Shown piece after piece: positions 44,112-55,132 of a stretch of 64,000 nucleotides of DNA (position 1 is the stretch's first letter; each line of letters begins with the position of its first letter). The DNA comes from Oegoconia quadripuncta (taxonomy: Eukaryota; Arthropoda; Insecta; Lepidoptera; Autostichidae). Both the position numbers and the translations under genes were made by a program. Location of the stretch: the NCBI GenBank assembly GCA_949316235.1, contig OX438751.1:7340413-7404412 (forward strand). Direction: 5' to 3'. Below the pieces are notes generated by a model, which worked only from the letters and a program-made list of their open reading frames with translations, was not told the DNA's origin and made no database searches.

Positions 44112-47100
44112 ATGGCTGTAACGATGGAGCTCGAGGAGAGCGCGTCAGACTCGAAGCTGCACAAAGATAGTACCGCCAAAAAGGAGTTACGACCTTCGAG
44201 TGCTGTCTCTATCTCCAAGTCTGAAAATGGGCCAGGTGCGTTCCTATTCACCACTTTTGAGCAGGGCAGAATAAAACGCATTTGTGTAATCAATTATAAA
44301 AATTAAAAAAATATATACAACTTCAAATCGAAATTTGGTTGTCCACGTGAGCAAATCAAACTATCTAACACTTGACTTCCTTCTGTGACAGATATGAAAA
44401 TGTAGTTTTAAAAAATAAAATAAGTATTTGCATTTTTGATAGAAACATCGTCTTCGAGCGAGCAATTGAAGCAGTACAAGAGCTGGGTTAGCAATGAAAG
44501 ATGGAATGACCTGAGGAAGATAGCGGACAGCGCCATGAAGGAACACAAAGTATTTATGATCAAGGGTGGAGGATTTCCTGCGGTACGGCGCGCTCTCCTC
44601 GATAGAGGTTGGGTCGAGAAATACGAATCACATAAGGTACACCATAACAGTAATAATTTACAACTTAAAAGAAATAAAACATTAGATTTTTAAATTCCTT
44701 AAAATTTCAATATTCCTTCCTTCCTTCCTATAATAGCTATTATTGCTACCGAAAAGTATTTTAAAATATACTGATCTATTTTTAAGGCCCGCCATCCGCC
44801 GGTTAATTTAGACCCTAAAAAGGCAACTGGAAAGGAACTGTCGAGAGTGGAAAGGATGATCTTATACAAATTTATGGAGCACCATTCAGTAGACTTTTTG
44901 TGGACAACCAAGAGGGATAAATACGATTGGTTGCTCAGCAACAAAGACGTTATAATAAGCAGGTATGATAGTTAGTTATATATAATTTCGTTGCTATGTG
45001 GAATATTCGGTGCCTAATGGAATGGTTGTTCGATAGATTTTGCAGATCCATTTTCACAACCAAAGAAGGGCTAACTGCGTCTCTAACGCAAATGCATTGG
45101 TACACTGAACCGGGCGTGGCTATAACACGTTTCCCACGATGCTACAACATTCACAACTCTGATAGCCTCGAGGAATTTATCGACGATTTCAGAGTGACTG
45201 CCTGCATAAGCCTCCTTAAATGGTTATCCAAAGTGTTGGCAACCAACGGCGAACAGAACCTCATTATGAGTCAGGGAAAAGTTCCATTCACTGCTATAGA
45301 TTTCGCCATAAGCAGATTAAACGAATACATCTCTTTCTACACCCATAAGGACATCGATGATTCCGAAGAGGAGACTGAACATGTGTGGGAACATGAATGG
45401 GATCAATTTCTGACGCACCACTATCTCTTAGTTCACGAGAAGGCGAAGTTTATGGAAGATAAAAACATTAACATAAGGTAAAGGTATTTGTAATGTCGCC
45501 ATGTTTACGTCGGTTTTCGTTGAACGTAAACATGTATAAGTCAACAGAGGCGTAATTAGATCACTGTTTATAGATTATATCATCGAAAACGGTAATTTAA
45601 TCATCATTACGGATTGTGTCAATTGAGTATCAACAACGATAATATTCGTAACAGGTGGAAACCTCAAATTATATAAACATTTAATTAAATAATAGTTAAA
45701 ATAAATAAATTACGCAAATGATTCAGCATCGACATCGACCAGATGCAGTCACTGTAATGAAAGTTTTACATATGTAGAATCGCAAATATGTTTTATAATT
45801 TTTTTATATTTTCAGGCAACTAGAAAGGAGAGCAGCTAAGGTGATGGGCACTATGACCAAGTTCTGGCCTCAGATCGACATTGATGGTGTTCTCAACATA
45901 TGGATTGTAAAGCCGGGCAACAAGTGCCGCGGCCGGGGCATCCAGCTCATGAATAATATAAAGGACATTATCGGCCTGATCAATATCCCTGCTCAGAAAA
46001 CTAGATACGTAGTACAGAAATACATCGGTATACGAATCACATGTATTCGTGCATTGTTGTAACTCAATGATTGTTTATTCAACAAAATCCTCTTATTCCT
46101 TTACAGAAAACCCACTGGTCATTTATGACACGAAGTTTGATATACGCCAATGGTTTCTAGTCACTAATTGTCAGCCTCTCACAATTTGGGTTTACAAGTA
46201 AGAAAATAAAGTAATCATATCATATTTTAAAGGAACAACTTTCGCCCTACGTAGCTACTATCGTGTCGTATCTGAAAGTGAAGGAAAAGGCGGAATGCGG
46301 AGAAGTGTAGAAAGGACTCCACCGACAAGAGCATAGCTCTTAAATATAAGAGAGAGAGAGCTACAATTGCTTACCATGAGTTCAATCGAGACGAGAATTG
46401 TTCACGTAAAGAGCCTGTTACACCACCCTAAATCCAGAAACTAATTCGACTGGTCCGACCAAGCCTGGTTCAAATATCCTTACTTAAACCAGCAACTCAT
46501 GCCGAATTAGTCTCTGCACTTAGGATGGTTTAATAAGCGCTTAATTTGAGAAATGTCGGAAATATTCATTTTATTAATTTTATTAATATGCTCTATTTTT
46601 TTCCTTACGGTTAACACAACTAGATATTAATAAAATATGATTTGATTACTTTTAAAAAAATCATCCGATATATTTATATAAAATATTAACACAACTAGAT
46701 ATTAATGATAATAATCATCGTTACAGAGACAGCTATTTAAGATTTAGTTCGCAGATATTCAGTCTATCTAACTATCATGAGTCTGTACACCTCACAAATA
46801 ACGCAGTTCAGACCAAATATAAAAACAACGGCGAAAGAGATAAAGCATTGCCCGATGAAAATATGTGGGATTGTCACTCTTTCAAAACTTATCTAAAGTA
46901 AGTAATTTTTTGTACAAGTCCCTAATGTAGGTAAGCTAATTAGAAAATTAATATTAATAAATCTACAACATAATTTTAAATTTTTGAAGACAGATCGGGA
47001 AATATGAAATGTGGGACACGAAAATATATCCTGGAATTAAGCAATGCCTCATAGGAGCTATGCTGGCTTGTCAAGAAACTATGGACAAAAGGCAGAACAG

Positions 47101-48305
47101 TTTCGAGTTGTATGGAGCCGACTTCATGCTTACGAACGACTTTACACCCTGGCTCATTGAGATCAACTCGAGCCCCGACTTGGCGCCAACAACGTCAGTT
47201 ACAGCGAGATTGTGTCCTCAATGTCTAGAAGATGTCGTTAAAGGTAAACATGTGCTTACCTACAAAACGTTTTATTTAGGCAAAATGTTTAGCAATTTAT
47301 ACAGCGTTTGTATAATTTTCAGTTGTACTCGATAGACGGTATAACCCTGAAGCTGATACGGGAACGTTCGAGTTAGTCTACAGACAAACAATTCCAAAAG
47401 CTCCAGCGTATCTCGGTCTCTCCCTGTGTATCAACGGTAAAAAGGTTTTCAAGAAAACGAAGGAGCGAAAACATGAACCTAGGAGCGTTACGCCATTGGC
47501 GCCTCGTGTACCATCCGGTGACACGATACATGAACAAGAACAATCTGTTCCCGCAGAATATAGCGGGCCTATCATCACTGACTTCCTTACTTGGTTGAAC
47601 CCTTACGACGCTCTGCCCACGGATAAGGATGGTCTCTTATTAGGGCCTAAAGAATCTCTTACGGTACGGCAAGCTATGACGGTGGTAAAATCTGGTATCT
47701 CTCTTAAGAGTGCCTCAAAAAAACGTAAAACATCCGCGCTCTCTTCTAGGGCTCACCTACGCGGAAGACGAGAAAAAAACATAGAGTATTGTAAGCGACG
47801 TGTTGTTTCTCATTCGTGCTGTCGGCAAGAGGAGGGCCAGTCCGGTAACCATGCCGGTAAATATCGGACAGAATCGGCGAGCAAAGCGGAGAAGCCTAAG
47901 GTTGACAGGTCGGTGGGTAACAAACGCTGTTACATAGACCCTATTGAATGGGAACGGGAGACTGCTAGCATTCTTCGTTCCACGATCTCCGTTCAGAATA
48001 AAATCATCAATAGGTCTGAAACTCTTGTCCCTCTTAGACAAACCAAGTCTGGCGTAGCGATTACTAATCTTAAACCTGTTGTGACTGAACCTCGCTCTCG
48101 TAACTGCGCTGATGATGGAGAATCTATCAAAAAGTTAAGTGCAATCGGTCGAAACATTTGCAAGCTGCGAGATGAAAATCGAGTCAAACAAAAGGGGATA
48201 ACATTTTCTAAAAGTTGTATATCCATTTATGCACCGTACCGCGTTGTTGTAAGCCCTTTGAATGACGAACCTCAGACTTCATTCTTTAAAAGGAAAAGTA
48301 CCTGA
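44112..48305 (+). CDS. TTLL3: TTLL3-like tubulin glycylase, paralog 1 (nine coding exons, 878 aa)
   Basis: Tubulin-tyrosine-ligase-like enzyme of the TTLL3/TTLL8 group, which adds glycine side chains to tubulin tails in cilia and sperm axonemes (family knowledge). My model: 44112-44235, 44443-44636, 44787-44962, 45046-45477, 45816-46027, 46107-46197, 46727-46897, 46990-47243, 47323-48305. All joints keep frame with GT..AG introns of 79-529 bp. An in-frame TGA at 44091 supports the start at 44112. Residues about 80-100 hold the family N-terminal motif [36 protein letters not shown] (about 336-351) is the ATP-binding lysine region. FELYGADF (about 505) and [10 protein letters not shown] (about 520-529) carry the catalytic acidic residues and Asn. 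The last 280 or so residues are basic and without recognisable domain. Exon 8 must start at 46990, not 46994, to keep frame. All key residues are present, so the enzyme is probably active. Confidence 0.93.
46220..46375 (+). mobile_element. 3' end of a LINE, sense orientation, in TTLL3 paralog 1 intron 6
   Basis: CTCCACCGACAAGAGCATAG followed by CTCTTAAATA and a GA-rich tail matches the end of the LINE fragment at 57718-58120 (read on its minus strand). Only about 100 bp remain. Confidence 0.5.
46402..46545. mobile_element. Small inverted-repeat element in TTLL3 paralog 1 intron 6
   Basis: ACCACCCTAAATCCAGAAAC and the complement of the right side, ACCATCCTAAGTGCAGAGAC, pair over about 35 bp including CTAATTCG. 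It explains part of why this intron is the longest of the gene. Confidence 0.5.
46611..46706. repeat. 21-bp direct repeat in TTLL3 paralog 1 intron 6
   Basis: TTAACACAACTAGATATTAA(T) at 46611-46631 and 46686-46706, 54 bp apart, exact. It could be a target duplication around a small AT-rich insert, or a slippage duplication. Confidence 0.45.
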
Positions 48306-48923
48306 AACATTGTCCCAAATATTGCGGTGTTCAAACTTCAAATTATTCTTTCGTCCTAGCTAGTTATCTAAACAATATCTACACAATCTTGTTGCCTGAA
48401 ATTGTTATTTTTCGATCGTTTGCAATTTGTTAATTAATCCATAATATTTAAAACTTAAAATTAATGATATTAATTCCCTTTCGACGCATAATAAGCCTAC
48501 TTATTTTGCGTCGCAAGGCATGAGAATGCGTTGTACCTATACAACATTCGCAAATTATCAGATAGGTACGCAAATTGTTAGAAGTCTGGTATTAGCTACC
48601 TATATAAAAAAATATAGAGTACATATTGTAGAATTTTTTATTTCATAATGTTGGTGTCTTCAAATTTTATCTTTATAAAATTAAATGTTATTTTTATCTA
48701 AACACGTACAATTAATACCTCCTTGTTTCAGATTCTCAAATCCTCAAATCCTTCCTTCGATCCATCAAACCTCCTTCCAATTTATTTGCCTCTATGTATG
48801 TATGACACATTGACACTAATATACCGTGTCATTAGTCAATACATTATACAATGTTAAAATTTTTGTAAATCAATTTATTTATAAAATATTTTATATAAAA
48901 AAATAAAAATAGGGCTCTGCAAT
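48306..48923 (+). other. Spacer between the two TTLL3 paralogs
   Basis: 618 bp, AT-rich, must hold the polyadenylation site of paralog 1 and the promoter of paralog 2. Several AATAAA-like words occur (for example near 48900) but none can be singled out. The shortness leaves room for read-through transcripts. Confidence 0.5.
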
Positions 48924-51900
48924 ATGAATTCTGATCAAAAGGTGAGCATTTTATTCATTGGTTATAGTACCATTAATAAATAGAAACAATTATAGACAAA
49001 TACGTATCTATTATATACTACTATATTATATAAATCACAATATTATTATTACTAGAAGGGAGTAAATAAGCACAATTTGAAATCGTCGCCTTTGGCCCGC
49101 TCTTCACAGGCCTTGTTTTTAGAGATTTCATTAGCTTTGGTGTGAACATGGTTATACTCTTCATAGAATTGTGGTCCTAATATGAGGTAAGTTTGTTTAC
49201 GCATTAAACGTCGCCGTTACATCCTCGAGATTTATCAATTTAAATTATTATACAATACTTATAACTTGTAAACTGTGGCTATATTTCGAAGGAATAAGGT
49301 CAAGTAATTTACGAAGAATATGTATAAATGGTTTTGTGATAGTGCTGTTGATTTTGTTTATATCATTTAATCGCCAATACTGCTGATTTCACCTGGGGTT
49401 ATACTACATAATTTCGCCGTTATCGTCATCGGTTACGTTCTAACATGTGATTGGTTGGCTTATCCCTCGTCCGGCAATTTGACGGTTTTTTCATTCAACA
49501 TAATCGACGACGATACTGATGAAATTACATACATAATCAAAGGCCCGTATTAATAAACCAATCTCAATACAAGTCTTAAGGCTGTATCACCCGAGATGCG
49601 TCTTAAGAAGTTGACGCTATCTCAAGCTCCGTGCTAATTTATAAACCAACCTTGAGGTCTACTCAGCTGAGATCACTTCTCAAGTATTCGCCTCAGCGGC
49701 GAATGAAAGATAGTCTTAAGTTTCGTTTATTAATAACTGAAACTTGGCACACGTCTCAAGTGAGTACTGCTTGAGTATGCACGTGCGTTTCAGATCTCAA
49801 GTAAGGTTTATTAATCAACACGTTTACTTGAGACCGGTCATAAAACAATTCTCAATCTTGAAAACGGTTTATTAATACGGGCCTAAAAGCTGATGCGCTT
49901 TGAGACTACTCAGGCAGACAGGGAAGAAAATCCAGGAAGTGCATAAACACAACGCTTTTCCTAATCTATTGAGTCATTTGAAAACAGAGGATGCCGTTCA
50001 TTTCTGTTGCCTCACCATATTGCCCATTAACATAAATATTTTATAGCATAGTTAGTTAACAATGTAAATATTTTTCAAGAACCAATCTCTGTATGTAGCT
50101 TAGCTAGCGTTGTTGATCAAAGACATTCTAGGAGCGGGAGTAATGGGTGTTGGTTTAGATAGGGCGTAAAATTAGCGTTTTGAATTTATTTATTTTTATT
50201 TTTCTAGGTCTTAAATATTGTACTACGCGATAAAATTAGTGTCTTACCTATTATGTAATGATAAATCTTGACGATGCAACGGCGACGTGTAATACGAGGC
50301 ACAGTAAGCAACAACTTCCGATAAAAAAGAAAAATTGTCGTAAGAAAGAACAAGGTAAAACTCTCTTTATTATTTAAAGTATTTTATTTTACTCCGCCTC
50401 CGTGGCCCAATGTAAACAACATTGGGTTTACGATTAGGACGTCGCGGGTTCGATCCCCAGCGGGGTACATGTTTAAGTACTCGGTTTGGTTGGTGCTAGG
50501 GCATTTAAAAAAATGTCCGCCTGGCTAGCTACCACCATCTTATCTAAATCTGCCGCCAAGCAGCAATGTTAATAGCATTGTTGTGTTCCGGTTGTAAGAG
50601 ATAAGATTGCCAGTCCCCCAAATGTGTTGGGGTTTCCGGGTCAGTACGCTTCCACCTTCGACCTCATCTTCACTTAACATCAGGTGTGATTGATGTCAAG
50701 TACGAACCCGTCGTGCATAAAACAAAAATCGTAAATAATTCTATTTTGTTTCTCTTTTAGAATATAAATGAAGCCGTATGTATACCTGATACGGAGTCCA
50801 TGATAAAAAACGATACCATTGTAGAAACCGAAATAACAAACTCGATCACGGAAAAGTCATCAACTTCGAAAACAGCAGTGAGTTACTTATGGTCCCTTAA
50901 AGATTATTGAGATCGCAATGGACATCTTACATGGATAATTTTAATCCCCTCCAGGTTTAAAAATTTATAGATTAAGTACCTGTATAAATTATTCTCGTTG
51001 CAGAAATTAAACGGAAAACTGTACGATAAAGGTGGAGTAAAAAGAATATTCTCCCCGTTTAACAAATTCTCAATGGCAATGCCGCTGAGGGCGAATAAAA
51101 TGGATATATATCGAAGTCCAAACGCTCCCACCGGCCTATCTGGTAAAGAAATGTCTTACATAATGGCCAGTTGTCAATCAAGAGCTTCGCGATATCTAAC
51201 TCTTAAAGCTTTAGCAGCCAATGCTATAAAACATAACAAAGTGTTTTCCATTAACGGTAGCTGCGATGCTGTACGAACGGCTCTATTGGAGCGAGGTTGG
51301 GTAGAAAAGAAACCTTTGAAATCCATGAACCTATCAAAAATACGTAACGGGAAGATTACAGCCAAAACTGATGTACATAATGAATTAGAGAAATTACTGC
51401 TCTCAAATTTAGTAGATAAGTGCACTCCTAATTTTGTTTGGTATGCGAAAGATGAGATGCAGGACAACTGTATAGATATGTCTAAGGAATGCAATACAAT
51501 ATTCAATAAGTTGAGAACAGACGGTTTGTGGACTACGAAACAAGGCCTATGCACTTCTATAAAAGGAAATTATTGGTTCTACATTGAGGACGTGTCTGAG
51601 GTGAATGGTCCCCGCACGTATTCCAGCTCAGACAGTAGTGACTTGGAGGATTTTGAGAAAGACTACAAACTTACAGCATGCACTAGTTTATTAAAATGGA
51701 TCCTTTCAATGGCTGCAAATGATAGACCGATATTTCTTAAGACTGGCAAGATGTCATTAAATATAATCGTGTTTGCGCTGAACCGATGCAAGGAATATTT
51801 GTTCCGAAAACAAAATAAAGACATAGACAAAGACATAGGCACCGTTAGTCCTGGGCAATGGGCGGCATTTCTAAGAAAATATTACTGTATAATATCAAAA

Positions 51901-54158
51901 GAAGAGGTGTTTCAAGTCGATACAGAAAATAAACTACCAATATATTTAGGGTTTGCAAAGTTTCTACTAAAAGAGATTCACAGGTATCGACCTCAACTAA
52001 GTTGCGAAGGCGCTCACAATATATGGATTATAAAACCAGCACATAATTCCAGAGGCAGAGGTATAAGACTAGCTTCTAAATTAGGTGTAATAAACAAAAT
52101 AGTCACGCCCAAGTCTAAATATGTCGTACAAAAGTACATCGGTAAGTGAATCCATCCGTGTAATAATCTTGTATGCATAATTAGAATTACTAATAATATC
52201 TCCTCTATTATAAATTAATTTTATTTCAGAGGAACCGTTACTGATATATGATACTAAATTTGATATTAGACAATATTATCTGGTCACTAGCACACATCCC
52301 TTAGTAATATGGATGTACAAAGATTGCTATTTAAAGTTTAGTTCACAAAAGTATAATCTCAAAAACTTTCATGAATCCATACATTTGACTAACAATGCAG
52401 TGCAAAGAAAATACACCAATTGTAAAGAGCGTCACCCTGAACTTCCACAAAGTAATATGTGGCATTTAGACACATACAAGAAGTTTTTACAACAAAATGA
52501 GAAAGAACATGTTTGGGAAGATATCATTTATCCCGGCATGAAAAAAACTATTATTGGTATAATGTTGTGTGGTCAGGATTCATTACCGGTTTCCAAAAAC
52601 CGTTTTGAATTATACGGTTGTGATTTTATTTTGGACAAGGATTACAAGCCATGGTTGATAGAGGTAAACTCTTGTCCGGATTTGAATCATACCACTGAAG
52701 TTACGTCTAGAATTTGTCCTGAAGTTATAACCGACATAATTAAAGGTGAGTCATCCTAAGTGCAATTCGTGTAATTCCCATTAACTGGTGCCGCCATTCT
52801 TGATTACAAACATCTGTCCTCAAGGAACCATAGTCGATTACGATCAAAAAAAGGTCGATTACCCATACAAAGCAAACCATTCTAAAACCACGTTCCACCA
52901 CCACCACCAAATTGCATATAGTACGGAAGTCCAATAATTTTCGGCTGGTTACTTCACTCCTGATTACCTACGAACAACTTTCCATTAGGAACCATAACCG
53001 AATTCAGCCGAAAATTGTTGGACTTCCATAGAATAGTTATCCGTTATCCATTCTTTTGCATAGAAGAAAGTTCGCCGCCGCGTTGTGTGATTCGTATAAT
53101 TTAAGTCGATTAAAAGTTATATTCTGTACTAGTGCATTTTATTCGCTAAATTTTTAACATGACTTCGTGATGGGGGCGCCAAGTGCCAAGTGCGTAGGGG
53201 CGCCGGAATTTTTTAATCCGGGCCTGAATAACTTATGCGTTAGATTCGACATAGCAACATGATTATCACTTGAATTGATGGGTTTTATCTATCATTATCA
53301 GTCTGTCAGTCAGTTTGTTACTCCTACATACCATTTCGGAAAATAAGCTTTACGAAATTCTAACGTTTTTAATAATATGGACATTTTTAATTACTTCTAG
53401 TTGTCATCGACCGTATTGGCCACCCGAAAGCTCCGACTGGAAAATTCCGATGCATTTATCGTCAACCGTCGACTACCCCACGATACTGCTCGGCAGCAGA
53501 ATTGGTTGTAAGAGGTTATTCTTTACCAAACGAGTATTTTTATAAAGGAAACGTTAATGTTAGAGAACTCTACGATAACGCAGATATTGAAAAGGAAAGG
53601 GATATTAAAGCTATACTAAAGAAATTGAAAAAGCGATATGATACAGATATCATGAAGCAGCCAGACGTTGATGGATTATATATTCCCAAAAATAAAGTTT
53701 TCGAAGATCACTCCGATGACATAATTGAAGATCGTTTAAAATCGGATGAATTCAACGATGCAGTCGTAGTCATCACAAAACAATTAGGTGAATTAATAGA
53801 CCGAATAACTGAGAATGACAGTCACAAATCTCCGGGCGGGCCTTCGTCACCCTCTTTATACACAGAGACCAAATCAAATTCTGGACTTTTCGGTTCTTTT
53901 CAAGACAAAGACCGTAATAACAACACATTACAAAAGAATATTCTACAACGATCTGCTTCTGCTGCTTCGTTTAGTTTCAGTAAATTGAATGATTCTTGTT
54001 CAATGATAGTTAATCGTGATACGGATTTATTTCATCCAAAAATGAATTTAAAGGAATCAATCAGTGAAACAAATCCTCAAGCGGCTATATTAAGAGCAGC
54101 CTTTAAAGTAATTTCCTTTTTAGAGAAGAAAGAAATAGAATATTACTCGCAAAAATAA
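48924..54158 (+). CDS. TTLL3: TTLL3-like tubulin glycylase, paralog 2 (five coding exons, 848 aa)
   Basis: Second member of the tandem pair, 618 bp after the stop of the first and in the same orientation. My model: 48924-48941, 50761-50877, 51004-52141, 52230-52745, 53401-54158, all in frame with GT..AG introns. The N-terminal motif VFSINGSCDAVRTALLERG, the acidic patch SSSDSSDLEDFEKDY, the ATP-site segment NIWIIKPAHNSRGRGI (about 384), FELYGCDF (about 555) and PWLIEVNSCP (about 575) are intact. Two changes from paralog 1 sit at the active-site motifs: GCDF for GADF and EVNSCP for EINSSP. The C-terminal part (exon 5) differs completely from paralog 1 and contains a charged helix-prone stretch. 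The first 18-nt exon, before a 1.8 kb intron, is supported only by ATG, donor and phase. Exons 3-5 are certain. Fly has two TTLL3 genes, so this may be the second glycylase or a lineage duplicate. Confidence 0.92.
49541..49884. mobile_element. MITE of 344 bp in intron 1 of TTLL3 paralog 2
   Basis: Ends AGGCCCGTATTAATAAACC are inverted and near identical. Inside, the words TTTATTAAT and CTCAAGT recur several times in both directions. A shorter relative lies at 42577-42668. Confidence 0.7.
50392..50730 (+). repeat. SINE family C with a tRNA-like head and a LINE-like 3' tail, in intron 1 of TTLL3 paralog 2
   Basis: The head CCTCCGTGGCCCAATG is followed by B box GGTTCGATCC and TACTCGGTTTGGTTGGTGC. 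The last 75 bp (TTCGACCTCATCTTCAC, then AACATCAGGTGTGATTGATG) match the 3' end of the LINE fragment at 61540-61736. This is the usual way a SINE borrows a LINE's reverse transcriptase. It ends 30 bp before the acceptor at 50760. Confidence 0.8.
52917..53030. repeat. Small inverted repeat in TTLL3 paralog 2 intron 4
   Basis: GGAAGTCCAATAATTTTCGG at 52924 pairs with the complement of CCGAAAATTGTTGGACTTCC near 53010; about 35 bp arms, MITE-like. Confidence 0.5.
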
Positions 54159-55132
54159 CAGTTTCCTTTTATTAGCCACTAGCTGCTGACGGAAAAATTC
54201 CATGTTGAGTATAAATTAATTACTGATTTGTTAAAATTAATTTGTACTGGAGTATTAATTATTAGACTCAAGCAACGCCCTAATATCTATACTCGACTTC
54301 AAATAATTGATATGCAGTAATCTAGACTTGAGTTTGTACTACTATATGGGCTAAGAAAAAGTTTTTTTTTTTTTAATATTACATCGGAACCAATAGCATA
54401 AAGATATACGTAAACGCATGCCTATATTAATATATATACATACAGTTAACGGTTGTTTATTATTTTACCAAAAATACCGACTATAGCATTGATTAAAGAT
54501 GTTAGTAATAATAGGTGTGATCACATCAATTATAAGCGAGTTACTTATTTATTCTAAGATACGAGCGAGTTGGACGGCGTATTTTTTCTGTAAGATATAG
54601 GTATTTTCAATTGTGTTTTATAAATTTGTTGTTTCATATACATACTTAATTAAATTGTATATTATTCATACAAGTGTGTGTGTAAATACAAGGATATTTT
54701 TACATATTTATTTATATAGATTCAGTCAACTACTATCATCAAGCGGCATCAAGCGGCTTTAACTGACACGCGAAACCAAACGTCTCAGCCGCGTCACAAG
54801 CACGATTACGATCACCATACGATCACAGATTACTCAGATAAATTACGATACTTTCCTACGTGCTTGACGTCAAGCCGCTTGACAGTCGTCTAACTAACCG
54901 CTCAAAATGTGTGTAAGACATATACCAGACTAGAGATTAGGCTGTATGTACAGTTTCCTTTTTCATTTTTTTTTCCATCTGTTGCTTACTTCACTTTGCT
55001 CCGAATGCGATGCGTGCTTCTCTTCGCTTGCTCTGTCTATTTTCTGTCAAGTAAAATGTCAAGATAGATTCTTGAATTTTAGTGATTATTCCTTGGTTAT
55101 CGTCATTTTATTGTGTTGCAAAATATAACAAA
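54159..55132 (+). other. Spacer between TTLL3 paralog 2 and ARGLU1
   Basis: AT-rich first half. 54735-54895 has partly inverted words (CATCAAGCGGC and GTCAAGCCGCTTGAC), perhaps a decayed MITE. The ARGLU1 promoter should lie in the last 200 bp. Confidence 0.4.

Noticed and set aside
44996..45481. ATG at 44996 as a separate gene start
   Set aside because: It lies in intron 3 of TTLL3 paralog 1; the frame only becomes the true protein after the acceptor at 45045.
46994..47243. Acceptor CAG at 46993 for TTLL3 paralog 1 exon 8
   Set aside because: It breaks the frame; the AG at 46989 restores [10 protein letters not shown] and the catalytic motif.
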